Part shown: positions 31,593 to 38,934 of the stretch, one piece after another | Position numbering within the stretch: the first letter of the stretch is position 1 | Layout: every line of letters begins with the position of its first letter | NCBI RefSeq assembly: GCF_900243075.1 | Contig: NZ_OEZH01000155.1 | Location: 1 to 38,934 of the forward strand | Direction of reading: 5' to 3' | DNA length: 38,934 bases | DNA from: Clostridioides difficile | GTDB taxonomy: Bacteria > Bacillota > Clostridia > Peptostreptococcales > Peptostreptococcaceae | Program-made: the position numbers and the translations under genes | Notes under the pieces: generated by a model | What the model was told of the DNA's origin: nothing | Seen by the model: only the letters and a program-made list of their open reading frames with translations | Databases searched by the model: none

Positions 31593-34139
31593 TCAAGCCA
31601 TATCATCACGAAGTGCATCAATAATATTTTCTTTTTTTATTTTATTAATAGTATACAACATTGTAATGAACACGATAAATAGAACACTAAATATACTAAT
31701 TCCGATACTAGCCCATGGAATCACAAAATCGATATCATCTGTAACCATTACTTTATGAATTAGCCAGGACGAAATTACTGCTATAGGAAGGCCGAAAATC
31801 AACGCCCTTATACCATAAAAAGCACACTCAAAATTCATCATCTTCTGGAAATCATGCTCAGACATTCCTACTGAACGAAGCATGGCAAGCTCTCTACGGC
31901 GTAGCTTGATATTAGTTGAAATTGTGTTAAACACATTGGCAATCGAAATCAGAGAAATCATAATTATGAAAGTATATGAAAACACATTGGCAATAAAAAT
32001 GTAATTGCGATTCTCATCCATCATTCCATACATATTGTACAGGTTGTACTCAGCTGTAACTCCCTCACTTTCAATGATTTTCTCCATTTCTGCAACTGAC
32101 TGAGTTGGATTTTTTGATTGAAAGCTCAGGCTTTTAATTCCTGTAGAAACTCCAGGAGTCTCAAACTTACCTTTGACTGAATAAGGAGCCAATACTCTGA
32201 AGCTCGCTCTCTTCATATCTGAGTTTCTGATGCCTGGAGGAGAATCTGGTGGCACTACTTTGACAAACGAAATTTTTGTGTTTTGTCTCTCGGGCATATT
32301 CAACTTGCCATTGTTTTCAGGAGTGAGGCTAACATTCATAGAAGAGCTTGTAAAAATATCAATAGTATGGTCATCCTCCACCACCATGGAAACGGCAATC
32401 AGTTTTGCATTTTTTCCAGTATATTCTTCTGTTGGTAATCCAAGACTTTTAATAATATTCAGATAAGTACTATCATCAAGAAATTGCATATCTACTGGTA
32501 GTTCAACCATTTCATGCATAGAATGTGAACCCTCATAGTTCAAATAATCATCTGTAATTTCACTTACTTTAGCAACACATGAATAGGTCATAAGTTCCTG
32601 ATACAAACCTTCGTAAACACCATTTGCAGTTTTTAGCTTATTGTAAAGCTTCAACATTTCGCTGTCTTTCATACCCTGTGTGGAAAAAATGATGTCATGG
32701 TCAGTAACCTCTGACTTCTGGTTTGACATCTGTTTTAGGTCTGCTACCAAAGCACTAGTTGATATGAACAAAACTATACTTAAAACAAGCGACAATACAA
32801 TACTTCGATAACGTTTCTTGTTTCTTTTAAAGTTTTTCATCGCAAGAACTCCCTCAAGACCGTAAATTCGCTGCGTGAACTTCGATGTCTTCACAGATTT
32901 AGATTCGATTTTTACCTCATTCGTCTGGCGAATACACTCCATCACTGGTGTGTTGGCAGCCTTTCTGGCTGGGATATAAGCAGAAATTAAGATGGTAACC
33001 ATGCTTACTACTGCTGCAACGACGATTGCAGGGATAGACAATGTCAATGTCAAAGGAACGTTGATGTAGAGAACATTTGCAAAGTTTTTAGCTATGACGG
33101 AAATCACAATCCCAATACTGGCTATGCCGACTGCAACACCAATTGGTATCCCAATGACACCAATGCAAATCCCCTCAAACAGCACCGAATTTCGTAGCTG
33201 TTTTGCTGTAGCTCCAATAGATGAAAGGATTCCAAACTGATGTGTTCGTTCGTTCAACGACATGTTAAATGAATTATATATTAGAAAAATTGAGCCCAGC
33301 ATAATGATAGCTAGCACAATACCACCAACTGAATACATAAACATATTAAACAAGTTGTTATCGGAAATACCCATGAAACGTAACACATTATCATTGAAAA
33401 CGTAAGCATGGTCTTCAATGCTACTTGTGTAAGAACGAACTTGATGTGGATTTTTCAACGCAACAAATAGGCTAAGACTGTCAGCTTTGACTTGTTCATC
33501 TGCTTTGGTTATCAAGGTATATCCTGGTGCAGAAGATTCCTCAAAGACAGGTTTTCGGCAGATACCGACAACTGTATAGCTTCTCTCATCTTTTGACACA
33601 AGAGCTTCACTCCCAGCAGTATATGGGTCACTCTGACCAAGCTTTTCATTTCCACTCATGCGTTCCCCTACATCCAAGGAAATAGTGTCGCCTACCGCAA
33701 ATTTGACGCCACCGTCTGTTGCAACTTTTCCCGAAACAAGAATTTCTCTACTATTTTCAGGTAATCTTCCAGAAATCAAAGTTATGGGCAAAGTATCAAA
33801 GGCTTCTCTGCTGAATCCAGCAATAAAAAGATACGGTTTGTTTGGGTTTCTGTTACCCTCAAGCGTTGCATAGCCGATATTTTCAAATGATGCAGTATTT
33901 GCAACTTCATCATTGACTCTCTGTTCCTGTGCAAAAGAAGAATCAACGTCCAGAAACTCGACATGCCAACCACCATATTTCGAAATGGCACCATTTGTCA
34001 TATAGTTTATCAGAGAAACTCCAAAGGTAGTGACTGCTGTAATCATGGCAGCTGATAGAACAACTCCTATAATTGTTACAAGTGTTCGCGTACGATTCTT
34101 TTTCAAGCCTTGCAGAGCAACTTTGTTAAAAATGTTCAT
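31593..34139 (-). CDS. ABC transporter permease with two FtsX-like units
   Basis: 848 residues. N-terminal TM (about 17-42), a large extracytoplasmic domain (about 45-255), then three TMs in an FtsX block (about 260-395). A second copy follows with a TM near 445-465, another large outer domain and three C-terminal TMs. This doubled FtsX/MacB-type layout is typical of peptide or antimicrobial export systems of the gut Firmicutes, not of the 10-helix BceB type. It overlaps the ATPase gene by one base. Sampled rows reach 45% G+C, unlike the neighbourhood. Confidence 0.88.
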   Translation of the reverse strand: MNIFNKVALQGLKKNRTRTLVTIIGVVLSAAMITAVTTFGVSLINYMTNGAISKYGGWHVEFLDVDSSFAQEQRVNDEVANTASFENIGYATLEGNRNPNKPYLFIAGFSREAFDTLPITLISGRLPENSREILVSGKVATDGGVKFAVGDTISLDVGERMSGNEKLGQSDPYTAGSEALVSKDERSYTVVGICRKPVFEESSAPGYTLITKADEQVKADSLSLFVALKNPHQVRSYTSSIEDHAYVFNDNVLRFMGISDNNLFNMFMYSVGGIVLAIIMLGSIFLIYNSFNMSLNERTHQFGILSSIGATAKQLRNSVLFEGICIGVIGIPIGVAVGIASIGIVISVIAKNFANVLYINVPLTLTLSIPAIVVAAVVSMVTILISAYIPARKAANTPVMECIRQTNEVKIESKSVKTSKFTQRIYGLEGVLAMKNFKRNKKRYRSIVLSLVLSIVLFISTSALVADLKQMSNQKSEVTDHDIIFSTQGMKDSEMLKLYNKLKTANGVYEGLYQELMTYSCVAKVSEITDDYLNYEGSHSMHEMVELPVDMQFLDDSTYLNIIKSLGLPTEEYTGKNAKLIAVSMVVEDDHTIDIFTSSSMNVSLTPENNGKLNMPERQNTKISFVKVVPPDSPPGIRNSDMKRASFRVLAPYSVKGKFETPGVSTGIKSLSFQSKNPTQSVAEMEKIIESEGVTAEYNLYNMYGMMDENRNYIFIANVFSYTFIIMISLISIANVFNTISTNIKLRRRELAMLRSVGMSEHDFQKMMNFECAFYGIRALIFGLPIAVISSWLIHKVMVTDDIDFVIPWASIGISIFSVLFIVFITMLYTINKIKKENIIDALRDDMA

Positions 34140-34825
34140 TAACGGTTCACCTTCCTATCATCACGCACTACTTTTCCATCTGAAATGCAGATAATTCTAT
34201 CTGCCTGTAGGGCAATATTTTCATCGTGTGTGACAATGATGAGAGTCTGGTGATATTTGTTATGGCTTTCTTTTAGTAGATGGATAATCTCCTGTCCGTT
34301 TTTGCTGTCTAGGCTACCAGTAGGTTCATCTGCAAGCATAACTGCTGGTGCATTCATCAATGCACGACCAATAGCAACACGTTGCTGCTGACCTCCAGAA
34401 AGCTGGTTTGGCAAATGTGTTTTTCTTTCTTTTAAGCCAAGTAATTCTAACAGTTCATTTAACCTTTCTTGGTTAACCTTACGCTTATCCATAAGTATAG
34501 GTAGAGTAATATTTTCCACCACATTTAACGTTGGTATCAGATTGTGAAACTGATAAATCAATCCAACTTGTCGCCTGCGGAAAATAGCAAGTTTTTCATT
34601 GCTCTGACCATATACATCCTGCCCCTCCAGATATATCTTTCCACTTGTTGGTACGTCCACGCCTGCGATGGAATGTAGCAATGTAGATTTACCAGAACCA
34701 GAGGAACCAATGATTGCAGTAAACTCTCCTTTTTCAATAGTAAGTGAAACATGGTCGAGTGCAGTAACTTGGTTTTCATTCTTACCATAGACTTTGCATA
34801 AATCTTCAATTTTTAAAAATTCCAT
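34139..34825 (-). CDS. ABC transporter ATP-binding protein (LolD/MacB type)
   Basis: 228-residue nucleotide-binding subunit. Walker A GSSGSGKST is at 40-48, Q-loop YQFHNLIPTL, ABC signature LSGGQQQR (142-149), and Walker B VMLADEPTGSLDS (162-174). The switch His is in IIVTHDENIA. It pairs with the following permease, whose start overlaps by one base (TAATG). AAAGGAG precedes ATG. The promoter just upstream carries three 11-bp repeats, probable targets of the response regulator at 35884-36570. Confidence 0.95.
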   Translation of the reverse strand: MEFLKIEDLCKVYGKNENQVTALDHVSLTIEKGEFTAIIGSSGSGKSTLLHSIAGVDVPTSGKIYLEGQDVYGQSNEKLAIFRRRQVGLIYQFHNLIPTLNVVENITLPILMDKRKVNQERLNELLELLGLKERKTHLPNQLSGGQQQRVAIGRALMNAPAVMLADEPTGSLDSKNGQEIIHLLKESHNKYHQTLIIVTHDENIALQADRIICISDGKVVRDDRKVNR

Positions 34826-34844
34826 TATATAAGTCTCCTTTCAT

Positions 34845-34899
34845 ATTTTATAAATATATCATAGGACTTTCAACTTACATTTAAGTGACTTTTAAGTGA
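34845..34899 (-). promoter_or_regulatory. ABC operon promoter with three 11-bp direct repeats
   Basis: Minus strand: -35 TTGAAA (34868-34873), 17-nt spacer, -10 TAAAAT (34845-34850). Three contiguous 11-mers end at the -35: TCACTTAAAAG (34889-34899), TCACTTAAATG (34878-34888) and degenerate TAAGTTGAAAG (34867-34877). Direct repeats of 11-bp period touching the -35 are the usual binding pattern of OmpR-family regulators. The repeats begin within 10-30 bp of the histidine kinase stop. Confidence 0.75.
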
Positions 34900-34907
34900 G
34901 AGATTCG

Positions 34908-35897
34908 TCACTTCGGAAAACGAATAACAAATATTGCACCACCTTGTGGGTGATTTTTTGCAGTAATTGTTCCTCCTTGTCTTGTGATAATCGTCTTACA
35001 TAGTGCCAATCCAATTCCGTAACCAGCTGTACTCGAATTTTTTCCACGATAAAACCTGTTAAACAGACATGGTAAATCTTCTTTTTTAAAACCCTCTCCG
35101 CTGTCATGAATAGTAACCTCAGTAAACAATAAGTTGTCCTCACAAATAATATCAATTTTTCCATTATCACCTGCACTTTCCATGCAGTTTTTAAATATGT
35201 TTTGAATTGCTTCAGAAAGCCAATTTAAATCTCCCCAAATTTTTGTTCCTTTTGGTACATTAATTTGTAAAGTTATATTGTGTAGTTCCATGGGAATTAG
35301 AAATTGGTGAAGTGCAGCACTAATCAAATTATTTACATCAATTTCTTCTTTTTGAAAAAACACAATACCTGCATCCAAACGAGATAATTTTAAAAGTGAA
35401 GTAATCAACCAATCCATTCGCACAAGCAATTCCTCTGTTTCCCTTATCAAATCTTTTCTCTCCTTTTCATCAGGATTATTCTCTAACAATGACAAAATAA
35501 GAGTTACTGATGTAAGGGGAGTACGGAGTTGGTGGGCGATGTCAGCCAGTGAATCGGCAAGATATTCTTTTTCTTTTTTCAGAGCATCGTTTTGCTCTCG
35601 AATACGCAATGTCATTTTAGTTATCTCACTTTGTAGAATGGAAAGTTCGCCTTCCTCTGATTCAGCGATATATAAGTGGTCAGCATTATGAAGCACAATA
35701 TCGATTTGTTCTGAAATATGTGCAATGCTTTCGTATCGGTTTTTAGTAAACATGAAAAACACAGTTCCAAATGCAGTGGCAGAGGCAATGGCAAGTATCC
35801 CAGTCATAACATTGATTGCAAATCCCAAAGTTACAGTAACAATAGTTATTAATAAAAATAAAACGGCAAACTTCTGAAACTCTTTATTTCGAAGCAT
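34908..35897 (-). CDS. Sensor histidine kinase
   Basis: 329 residues. Two N-terminal membrane helices (about 10-50) with almost no extracytoplasmic loop, so it is an intramembrane-sensing type. The H-box is LADIAHQLRTPLTS with H122. The N-box (IFKNCMESA) and glycine boxes HDSGEGF and GYGIGLALCKTII follow. This form usually senses through a partner ABC exporter, fitting the adjacent transporter. It overlaps the response-regulator gene by 14 bp. Base composition matches the acquired block. Confidence 0.94.
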   Translation of the reverse strand: MLRNKEFQKFAVLFLLITIVTVTLGFAINVMTGILAIASATAFGTVFFMFTKNRYESIAHISEQIDIVLHNADHLYIAESEEGELSILQSEITKMTLRIREQNDALKKEKEYLADSLADIAHQLRTPLTSVTLILSLLENNPDEKERKDLIRETEELLVRMDWLITSLLKLSRLDAGIVFFQKEEIDVNNLISAALHQFLIPMELHNITLQINVPKGTKIWGDLNWLSEAIQNIFKNCMESAGDNGKIDIICEDNLLFTEVTIHDSGEGFKKEDLPCLFNRFYRGKNSSTAGYGIGLALCKTIITRQGGTITAKNHPQGGAIFVIRFPK

Positions 35898-36570
35898 ACC
35901 CTACCCCCAATCTATACCCTGTCCCACGAACAGTCAAAATTATTTGTGGACTTGAAGGGTCGTCTTCTATCTTCTCTCGCAAGCGTTTGATGTACACAGT
36001 CAATGTATTATCATTAACAAACTCGCCTGCTGCATCCCATAATTCGTCAAGCAATCTGACCCTTGTAATGATACTTTTTGGATTGCTAATAAACACCAAC
36101 AACAAGCGGTATTCTAAAGCTGAAAGAAAAACTTCGTTACCGTTTTTTTTAACAACACCAGTTGACATATCGACATAAAGCCCACAGATTTCAAAAGCCG
36201 ACCCGAAACGCTCACTTTTTCGTAGTGCTGTTCTAATTCGAGCAATCAATTCACGTGGACGAAAAGGCTTGGTGATATAATCATCCGCACCCATATTAAG
36301 CCCAGTAACAACACTCGATTCATCTCCTGAGGCTGTTAGAAAGATAACCGGAATCTCTTGCTTTTCTTTAATTTCTGTGCAAATCGTAAACCCATTTCCG
36401 TCAGGCAAGGAAATATCAATCAGTGCCAAGTCAAATTTATTCTCAGCAATCTCTACAAGGGCTTCACTTCTTGTGGGTACATGGGTTACTATAAACCCTT
36501 CTGAGTCAAGCAAAAGAATAAGATTCTTGGCAATTGCTTTATCATCCTCAACCAAAAATATCCGTTTCAT
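35884..36570 (-). CDS. OmpR/PhoB-family response regulator
   Basis: 228 residues. The receiver domain has acidic pocket E8-D9-D10, phosphoacceptor D52 in ALIDISLPDGNG and the Lys of DDYITKPFRPRELIARI. The C-terminal winged helix (about 130-225) includes LSALEYRLLLVFISNP and TVYIKRLREKIEDDPSSPQIILTVRGTGYRLG. GAGGG precedes ATG. The start overlaps the stop of a 40-codon ORF (ATGA), and the kinase gene overlaps its end. The 11-bp repeats at 34867-34899 are the likely binding site. Confidence 0.95.
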   Translation of the reverse strand: MKRIFLVEDDKAIAKNLILLLDSEGFIVTHVPTRSEALVEIAENKFDLALIDISLPDGNGFTICTEIKEKQEIPVIFLTASGDESSVVTGLNMGADDYITKPFRPRELIARIRTALRKSERFGSAFEICGLYVDMSTGVVKKNGNEVFLSALEYRLLLVFISNPKSIITRVRLLDELWDAAGEFVNDNTLTVYIKRLREKIEDDPSSPQIILTVRGTGYRLGVGYASK

Positions 36571-36689
36571 TTACTTTCACCCTCTTCTGTTTTATTAGTT
36601 TTATATCTTCCAGCAGAGTAATAATACACTACTATTTTATCTATTATTCCAAAATTTTCAGTAGTTTCTTTTGTTCTTATATAATCCAT
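36567..36689 (-). CDS. 40-codon ORF overlapping the response-regulator start
   Basis: A short ORF with a good ribosome-binding site (GGAGG, 8 nt spacing), starting MDYIRTKETTENFGIIDKI and ending with TGA in ATGA overlap with the response regulator. The start resembles the beginning of small helix-turn-helix proteins that begin MDYI-TKEAAE-(W/F)GIS, but the helix is degenerate and truncated. It may be a leader peptide for translational coupling or a remnant. Two thirds of it is A/T-rich, unlike the genes downstream. Confidence 0.5.
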   Translation of the reverse strand: MDYIRTKETTENFGIIDKIVVYYYSAGRYKTNKTEEGESK

Positions 36690-36710
36690 ACATAACACCT
36701 CCATTGATTT

Positions 36711-36739
36711 ATTATATTTCTTATAACAGAAATATACAA
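36711..36739 (-). promoter_or_regulatory. Promoter of the 40-codon ORF-response regulator-kinase unit
   Basis: Minus strand: TTGTAT (36734-36739), 17-nt spacer, TATAAT (36711-36716). The spacer contains ATTTCT-GTTATA-AGAAAT, a perfect 6-bp dyad that may be an operator. Confidence 0.55.
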
Positions 36740-36788
36740 GCTAGGACAAAAAACATAATGTAAGTGCAACTATTTTTTAACTCACTAA

Positions 36789-36887
36789 CTTATAAACATA
36801 CACTCCAACGCACGCCACCTCCCTGATGATGTGCTTATCAATCTACATGTTTACTATGGTACCCCCATGTTAGTATACGCTTTATAA
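36789..36887 (+). pseudogene. GC-rich orphan frame, possible gene remnant
   Basis: A plus-strand frame of 32 codons to a TAA, reading HSNARHLPDDVLINLHVYYG near its middle, with no start codon context or ribosome-binding site. The row 36781-36840 is 27/60 G+C, as high as the ABC block and far above the PadR side. I recognise no family. It may mark the right end of the acquired block. The surrounding 36740-36890 has nothing else. Confidence 0.25.
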
Positions 36888-36894
36888 TCGATAC

Positions 36895-36956
36895 TTGAAA
36901 AATTAAGCTCGGTGTTTTATTATATACTTATATATACCTTATAATACGAGGTATAT
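36895..36956 (+). promoter_or_regulatory. padR promoter with palindromic operator
   Basis: TTGAAA (36895-36900), 17-nt spacer, TATTAT (36918-36923). A second possible -10, TATAAT (36940-36945), sits inside an inverted repeat, ATATACCT (36932-36939) and AGGTATAT (36949-36956). PadR-family repressors typically bind such dyads in their own promoters, so autorepression is likely. Confidence 0.7.
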
Positions 36957-36979
36957 GATAAAATAAAGTAGGTGAATCT

Positions 36980-37309
36980 ATGGACTTGAATAAAGAAGTA
37001 CTTAAGGGTCATATTGATACTTTAATATTATCAATACTAAATAAAGGGGATTCATATGGTTATGAAATAGCAAAAGTAGTTAGAGATGAAACAACTTTTG
37101 AATTAAAGGAAAGTACTCTCTATGTATCTCTTAAAAGACTAGAATCTAAGGGTCTAATAAAATCATATTGGGGAAATGACCAAGGACTTGGAAGTAGAAG
37201 AAAGTATTACAATATAACAGATGAAGGAAAAGAAAATTTAGAATTAAAGATTCAAGAGTGGGACTTTATACAAAGCGTTATGAACAAATTTCTAAAGAGA
37301 GGGGAATAG
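36980..37309 (+). CDS. PadR-family transcriptional regulator
   Basis: 109-residue PadR-type winged helix with the family core HIDTLILSILNKGDSYGYEIAKVV, ELKESTLYVSLKRLESKGLIKSYWG and SRRKYYNITDEGKENL. It is short, with only a brief C-terminal dimer helix. AGGTGAATCT precedes ATG. It starts 4 bp before the HAAS-domain gene, the usual PadR/HAAS pair in which the regulator controls a small membrane protein. The palindrome at 36932-36956 is its likely operator. Confidence 0.93.
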   Translation: MDLNKEVLKGHIDTLILSILNKGDSYGYEIAKVVRDETTFELKESTLYVSLKRLESKGLIKSYWGNDQGLGSRRKYYNITDEGKENLELKIQEWDFIQSVMNKFLKRGE

Positions 37310-37313
37310 ATTT

Positions 37314-37763
37314 ATGAAAATAATAGAAGAGTATTTAGAAGCACTATATAAAAATGATACTAGCAAAGAAATTCAAGATTTAAAAGAAGAATTAAAAGAA
37401 CATCTAATAGATTCCACCAATGAATTTATTGAGAATGGATATGACATAAATGAAGCACAAAATAAGGCAATAGAAAGATTTGATGGCAGTAATGGAGTAT
37501 CAGTAGAATTACGTTCAATCTTTAAACAAAAAATAGAACCTAAAAAAGTACTATTACGAAAATTATCAAATTCAAGAATTGTATTTTTAAATTTATTTGG
37601 ATGGCTTCTTGCAGCTACTGCATATACAATAAATAGAGGTTTTGGTCATATAGCTCCACCATGGCTAATTATACTTTTAATAATATCAATAGTTATATTA
37701 ATAATCTTAACTATTATAATTAAGGGATTAAAAAAGGAAATAGAAAATGATTACAATATATAG
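37314..37763 (+). CDS. HAAS/permease-prefix domain membrane protein
   Basis: 149 residues. An N-terminal helical HAAS domain (IIEEYLEALYKNDTSKEIQDLKEELKEHLIDSTNEFIENGYDINEAQNKAIERFD) precedes two membrane helices (about 88-106 and 115-137) and a short basic tail. Such proteins are partners of PadR regulators and are thought to link membrane state to transcription; the exact function is unknown. AGAGAGGGG precedes ATG. It follows padR by 4 bp. A hairpin overlaps its stop codon. Confidence 0.85.
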   Translation: MKIIEEYLEALYKNDTSKEIQDLKEELKEHLIDSTNEFIENGYDINEAQNKAIERFDGSNGVSVELRSIFKQKIEPKKVLLRKLSNSRIVFLNLFGWLLAATAYTINRGFGHIAPPWLIILLIISIVILIILTIIIKGLKKEIENDYNI

Positions 37764-37774
37764 TTATATTGTAA
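37751..37774 (+). terminator. Terminator overlapping the stop of the HAAS gene
   Basis: TTACAATATA (37751-37760), loop TAGT, TATATTGTAA (37765-37774), a perfect 10-bp stem, then TATATTATTTATT. The stop codon lies in the loop. Confidence 0.65.
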
Positions 37775-37821
37775 TATATTATTTATTCTTATAAACATAT
37801 ATTTTGAAAGGAGCTTTTTAT

Positions 37822-38199
37822 ATGGACAAAAAAATTCTATTAGAAAAATTTCTTGATACCTCAGGAGTTTCATATATCAATGAAAAATTGAATCTATTTA
37901 AGGATACTAAGTGGATTTCATTTGGCACTTATATAATGACTGTTGATAGTTTTTGTTATAGGGAGGATTCAAAGCACTATAATCCAATAATGGCTACCTT
38001 TGATTATGAATCAGAGATTTTTATAGTTAATGCCTTATACAAGGAAAATATCTATTCTATTAAAAGTAAAAAACTCTATAGGAATGTATCTAAAGGAGAT
38101 AAGATAATTGTTACAATTAAATACTCTTATGATAAATATGAAAATCTTATACATGAAGAAATTCATGACTATCATCTCTATCCTCTATCTCTTGATTAA
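37822..38199 (+). CDS. Uncharacterised 125-aa protein
   Basis: I do not recognise a family. The N-terminus (MDKKILLEKFLDTSGVSYIN) is helical. The rest alternates hydrophobic and charged residues with many Tyr (KWISFGTYIMTVDSFCYRED, IFIVNALYKENIYSIKSKKLYR), suggesting a beta-rich soluble fold. There is no signal peptide or membrane helix. I chose ATG at 37822, 8 nt after AAAGGAG; an upstream TTG at 37804 has no site. It is flanked by terminators on both sides, so it is monocistronic. Confidence 0.75.
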   Translation: MDKKILLEKFLDTSGVSYINEKLNLFKDTKWISFGTYIMTVDSFCYREDSKHYNPIMATFDYESEIFIVNALYKENIYSIKSKKLYRNVSKGDKIIVTIKYSYDKYENLIHEEIHDYHLYPLSLD

Positions 38200-38202
38200 A
38201 AT

Positions 38203-38233
38203 AAAAGGCTATAGCCTCTATAGCTAACGCCTT
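38203..38233 (+). terminator. Terminator after the 125-aa gene
   Basis: GGCTATAG-CCT-CTATAGCT forms an 8-bp stem with one G-T pair. An outer AAAGG/CCTTT pairing and TTTAATTTA follow. Confidence 0.65.
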
Positions 38234-38269
38234 TAATTTAAAATACTTTAAATACTATATAATTTTCAT

Positions 38270-38323
38270 AAAAGACTGTAAATAAATTTGTGTAAAATAT
38301 ATAAAATTTATCTACAGTCTTTT
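38270..38323. terminator. Bidirectional terminator after carB
   Basis: Arms AAAAGACTGTA (38270-38280) and TACAGTCTTTT (38313-38323), extended inward by ATAAATTT/AAATTTAT with one mismatch. T-runs lie on both strands. It ends carB on the minus strand. Confidence 0.85.
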
Positions 38324-38367
38324 GTTATACAACATTTATAATCTCTTATAGAACAACTTTATCACTT

Positions 38368-38934
38368 CTACTCAGCTATATTATAAACTTTTAACTTATC
38401 TTTGTTTAAATGTTTCTTTTTAACTTCTACCAAAGCTTTTAGTGTATCCAAAGATGTCATTATTTCAGTAGAAAATTCAATGGCTGTTCTTCTCATTTTA
38501 AATCCATCCCTTGTAGAGTCATTTCCTTTAGTAGGTGTATTTATTACTATGTCAACTTGTTTATTTCTTATAGCATCTAGTATATTTGGTCTAGGCTCTT
38601 CAATTCTATTTACTATATCTGCCTCTATTCCATTTTCTCTTAAACTCTTAGCTGTTCCTTCTGTAGCAACAAAAGTATATCCTAACTCTTTCATATCTTT
38701 TGCTATCTCTATAAACTCATCTTTATCATGATTATTGACAGTAGCAAGTACTACTCCTCTTTCATCAGACATATGTCTACCTGCTGCCAAGAATCCTTTG
38801 TATAGAGCTTCTTCTAGGTTTTCTCCTACACCTAGAACTTCTCCTGTAGATTTCATCTCAGGTCCTAGACTTACTTCAACCTTAGATAATTTAGACATTG
38901 AGAATACTGGTACTTTTACTGATACTAATTTTGG
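38368..38934 (-). CDS. carB: Carbamoyl-phosphate synthase large subunit, C-terminal part (cut by window edge)
   Basis: Only the last 188 codons are present; the frame stays open to the right edge ([19 protein letters not shown]). It is the end of the second synthetase half, with [31 protein letters not shown]. The C-terminal MGS-like allosteric domain follows ([26 protein letters not shown], then [17 protein letters not shown] and [27 protein letters not shown]). The enzyme makes carbamoyl phosphate for pyrimidine and arginine synthesis. The ATG at 38896-38898 is internal, not the start. Confidence 0.95.
   Translation of the reverse strand, partial: PKLVSVKVPVFSMSKLSKVEVSLGPEMKSTGEVLGVGENLEEALYKGFLAAGRHMSDERGVVLATVNNHDKDEFIEIAKDMKELGYTFVATEGTAKSLRENGIEADIVNRIEEPRPNILDAIRNKQVDIVINTPTKGNDSTRDGFKMRRTAIEFSTEIMTSLDTLKALVEVKKKHLNKDKLKVYNIAE

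Noticed and set aside
34892-35176. 94-codon minus frame inside the histidine kinase
   Set aside because: Overlaps the kinase in another frame with no family resemblance.
1-38934. CRISPR array or tRNA genes
   Set aside because: No regularly spaced repeats and no cloverleaf with conserved T-arm sequence were seen on either strand.

Overview
The window is AT-rich Firmicute chromosome and matches Clostridioides difficile. Most intergenic rows are about 25% G+C, ribosome-binding sites are GGAGG-type, and the sporulation genes include sipL, published from C. difficile as CD3567, and yabG, published as CD3569. Almost everything up to about 26.4 kb reads on the minus strand. The left edge cuts into the leader of an rRNA operon. 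The right edge cuts off the N-terminal part of carB.

Positions 1-12.7 kb hold housekeeping genes, described in transcription order, right to left. murI and a DUF1934 gene come first, then tilS-ftsH, birA with an S58 peptidase, panT-coaX, dusB, greA, lysS, and the rRNA leader. The tilS-ftsH-coaX-dusB-lysS-rrn order is an old Firmicute arrangement also known from Bacillus. panT has its own strong promoter and a leader with two similar hairpins, probably the Pan pantothenate RNA motif or a relative.

Positions 12.8-18.9 kb are sporulation-linked: a CwlJ/SleB-type hydrolase, spoIIR, a GntR regulator, ispE, sipL, veg and yabG. This mirrors Bacillus yabG-veg-sspF-ispE-purR, with sipL where sspF would be and a GntR gene where purR would be. 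I can see a SigF-like site before spoIIR, a SigK-like site before yabG, and two consensus SigA promoters before veg.

Positions 18.9-31.5 kb are accessory metabolism and small units. They include a dipeptidase, a SEC-C protein with a 53-codon partner, and a UPF0489 protein. A sodium:solute symporter follows with two uncharacterised partners. A PLP enzyme and MFS transporter are driven by a promoter with the architecture of a MerR-controlled one. After these come a serine recombinase divergent from a DUF1413 gene, a DUF4163/DUF3298 protein without a signal peptide, and a plus-strand methyltransferase-pseudouridine synthase-MerR operon.

Positions 31.5-36.9 kb look horizontally acquired; sampled rows reach 45% G+C. 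They encode a two-component system and an ABC exporter, with a 40-codon ORF overlapping the response-regulator start. Three contiguous 11-bp direct repeats lie at the ABC promoter and probably bind the response regulator. From 36.9 kb to the end lie a PadR/HAAS-domain pair with a palindromic operator, an unknown 125-residue protein, and the C-terminus of carB.
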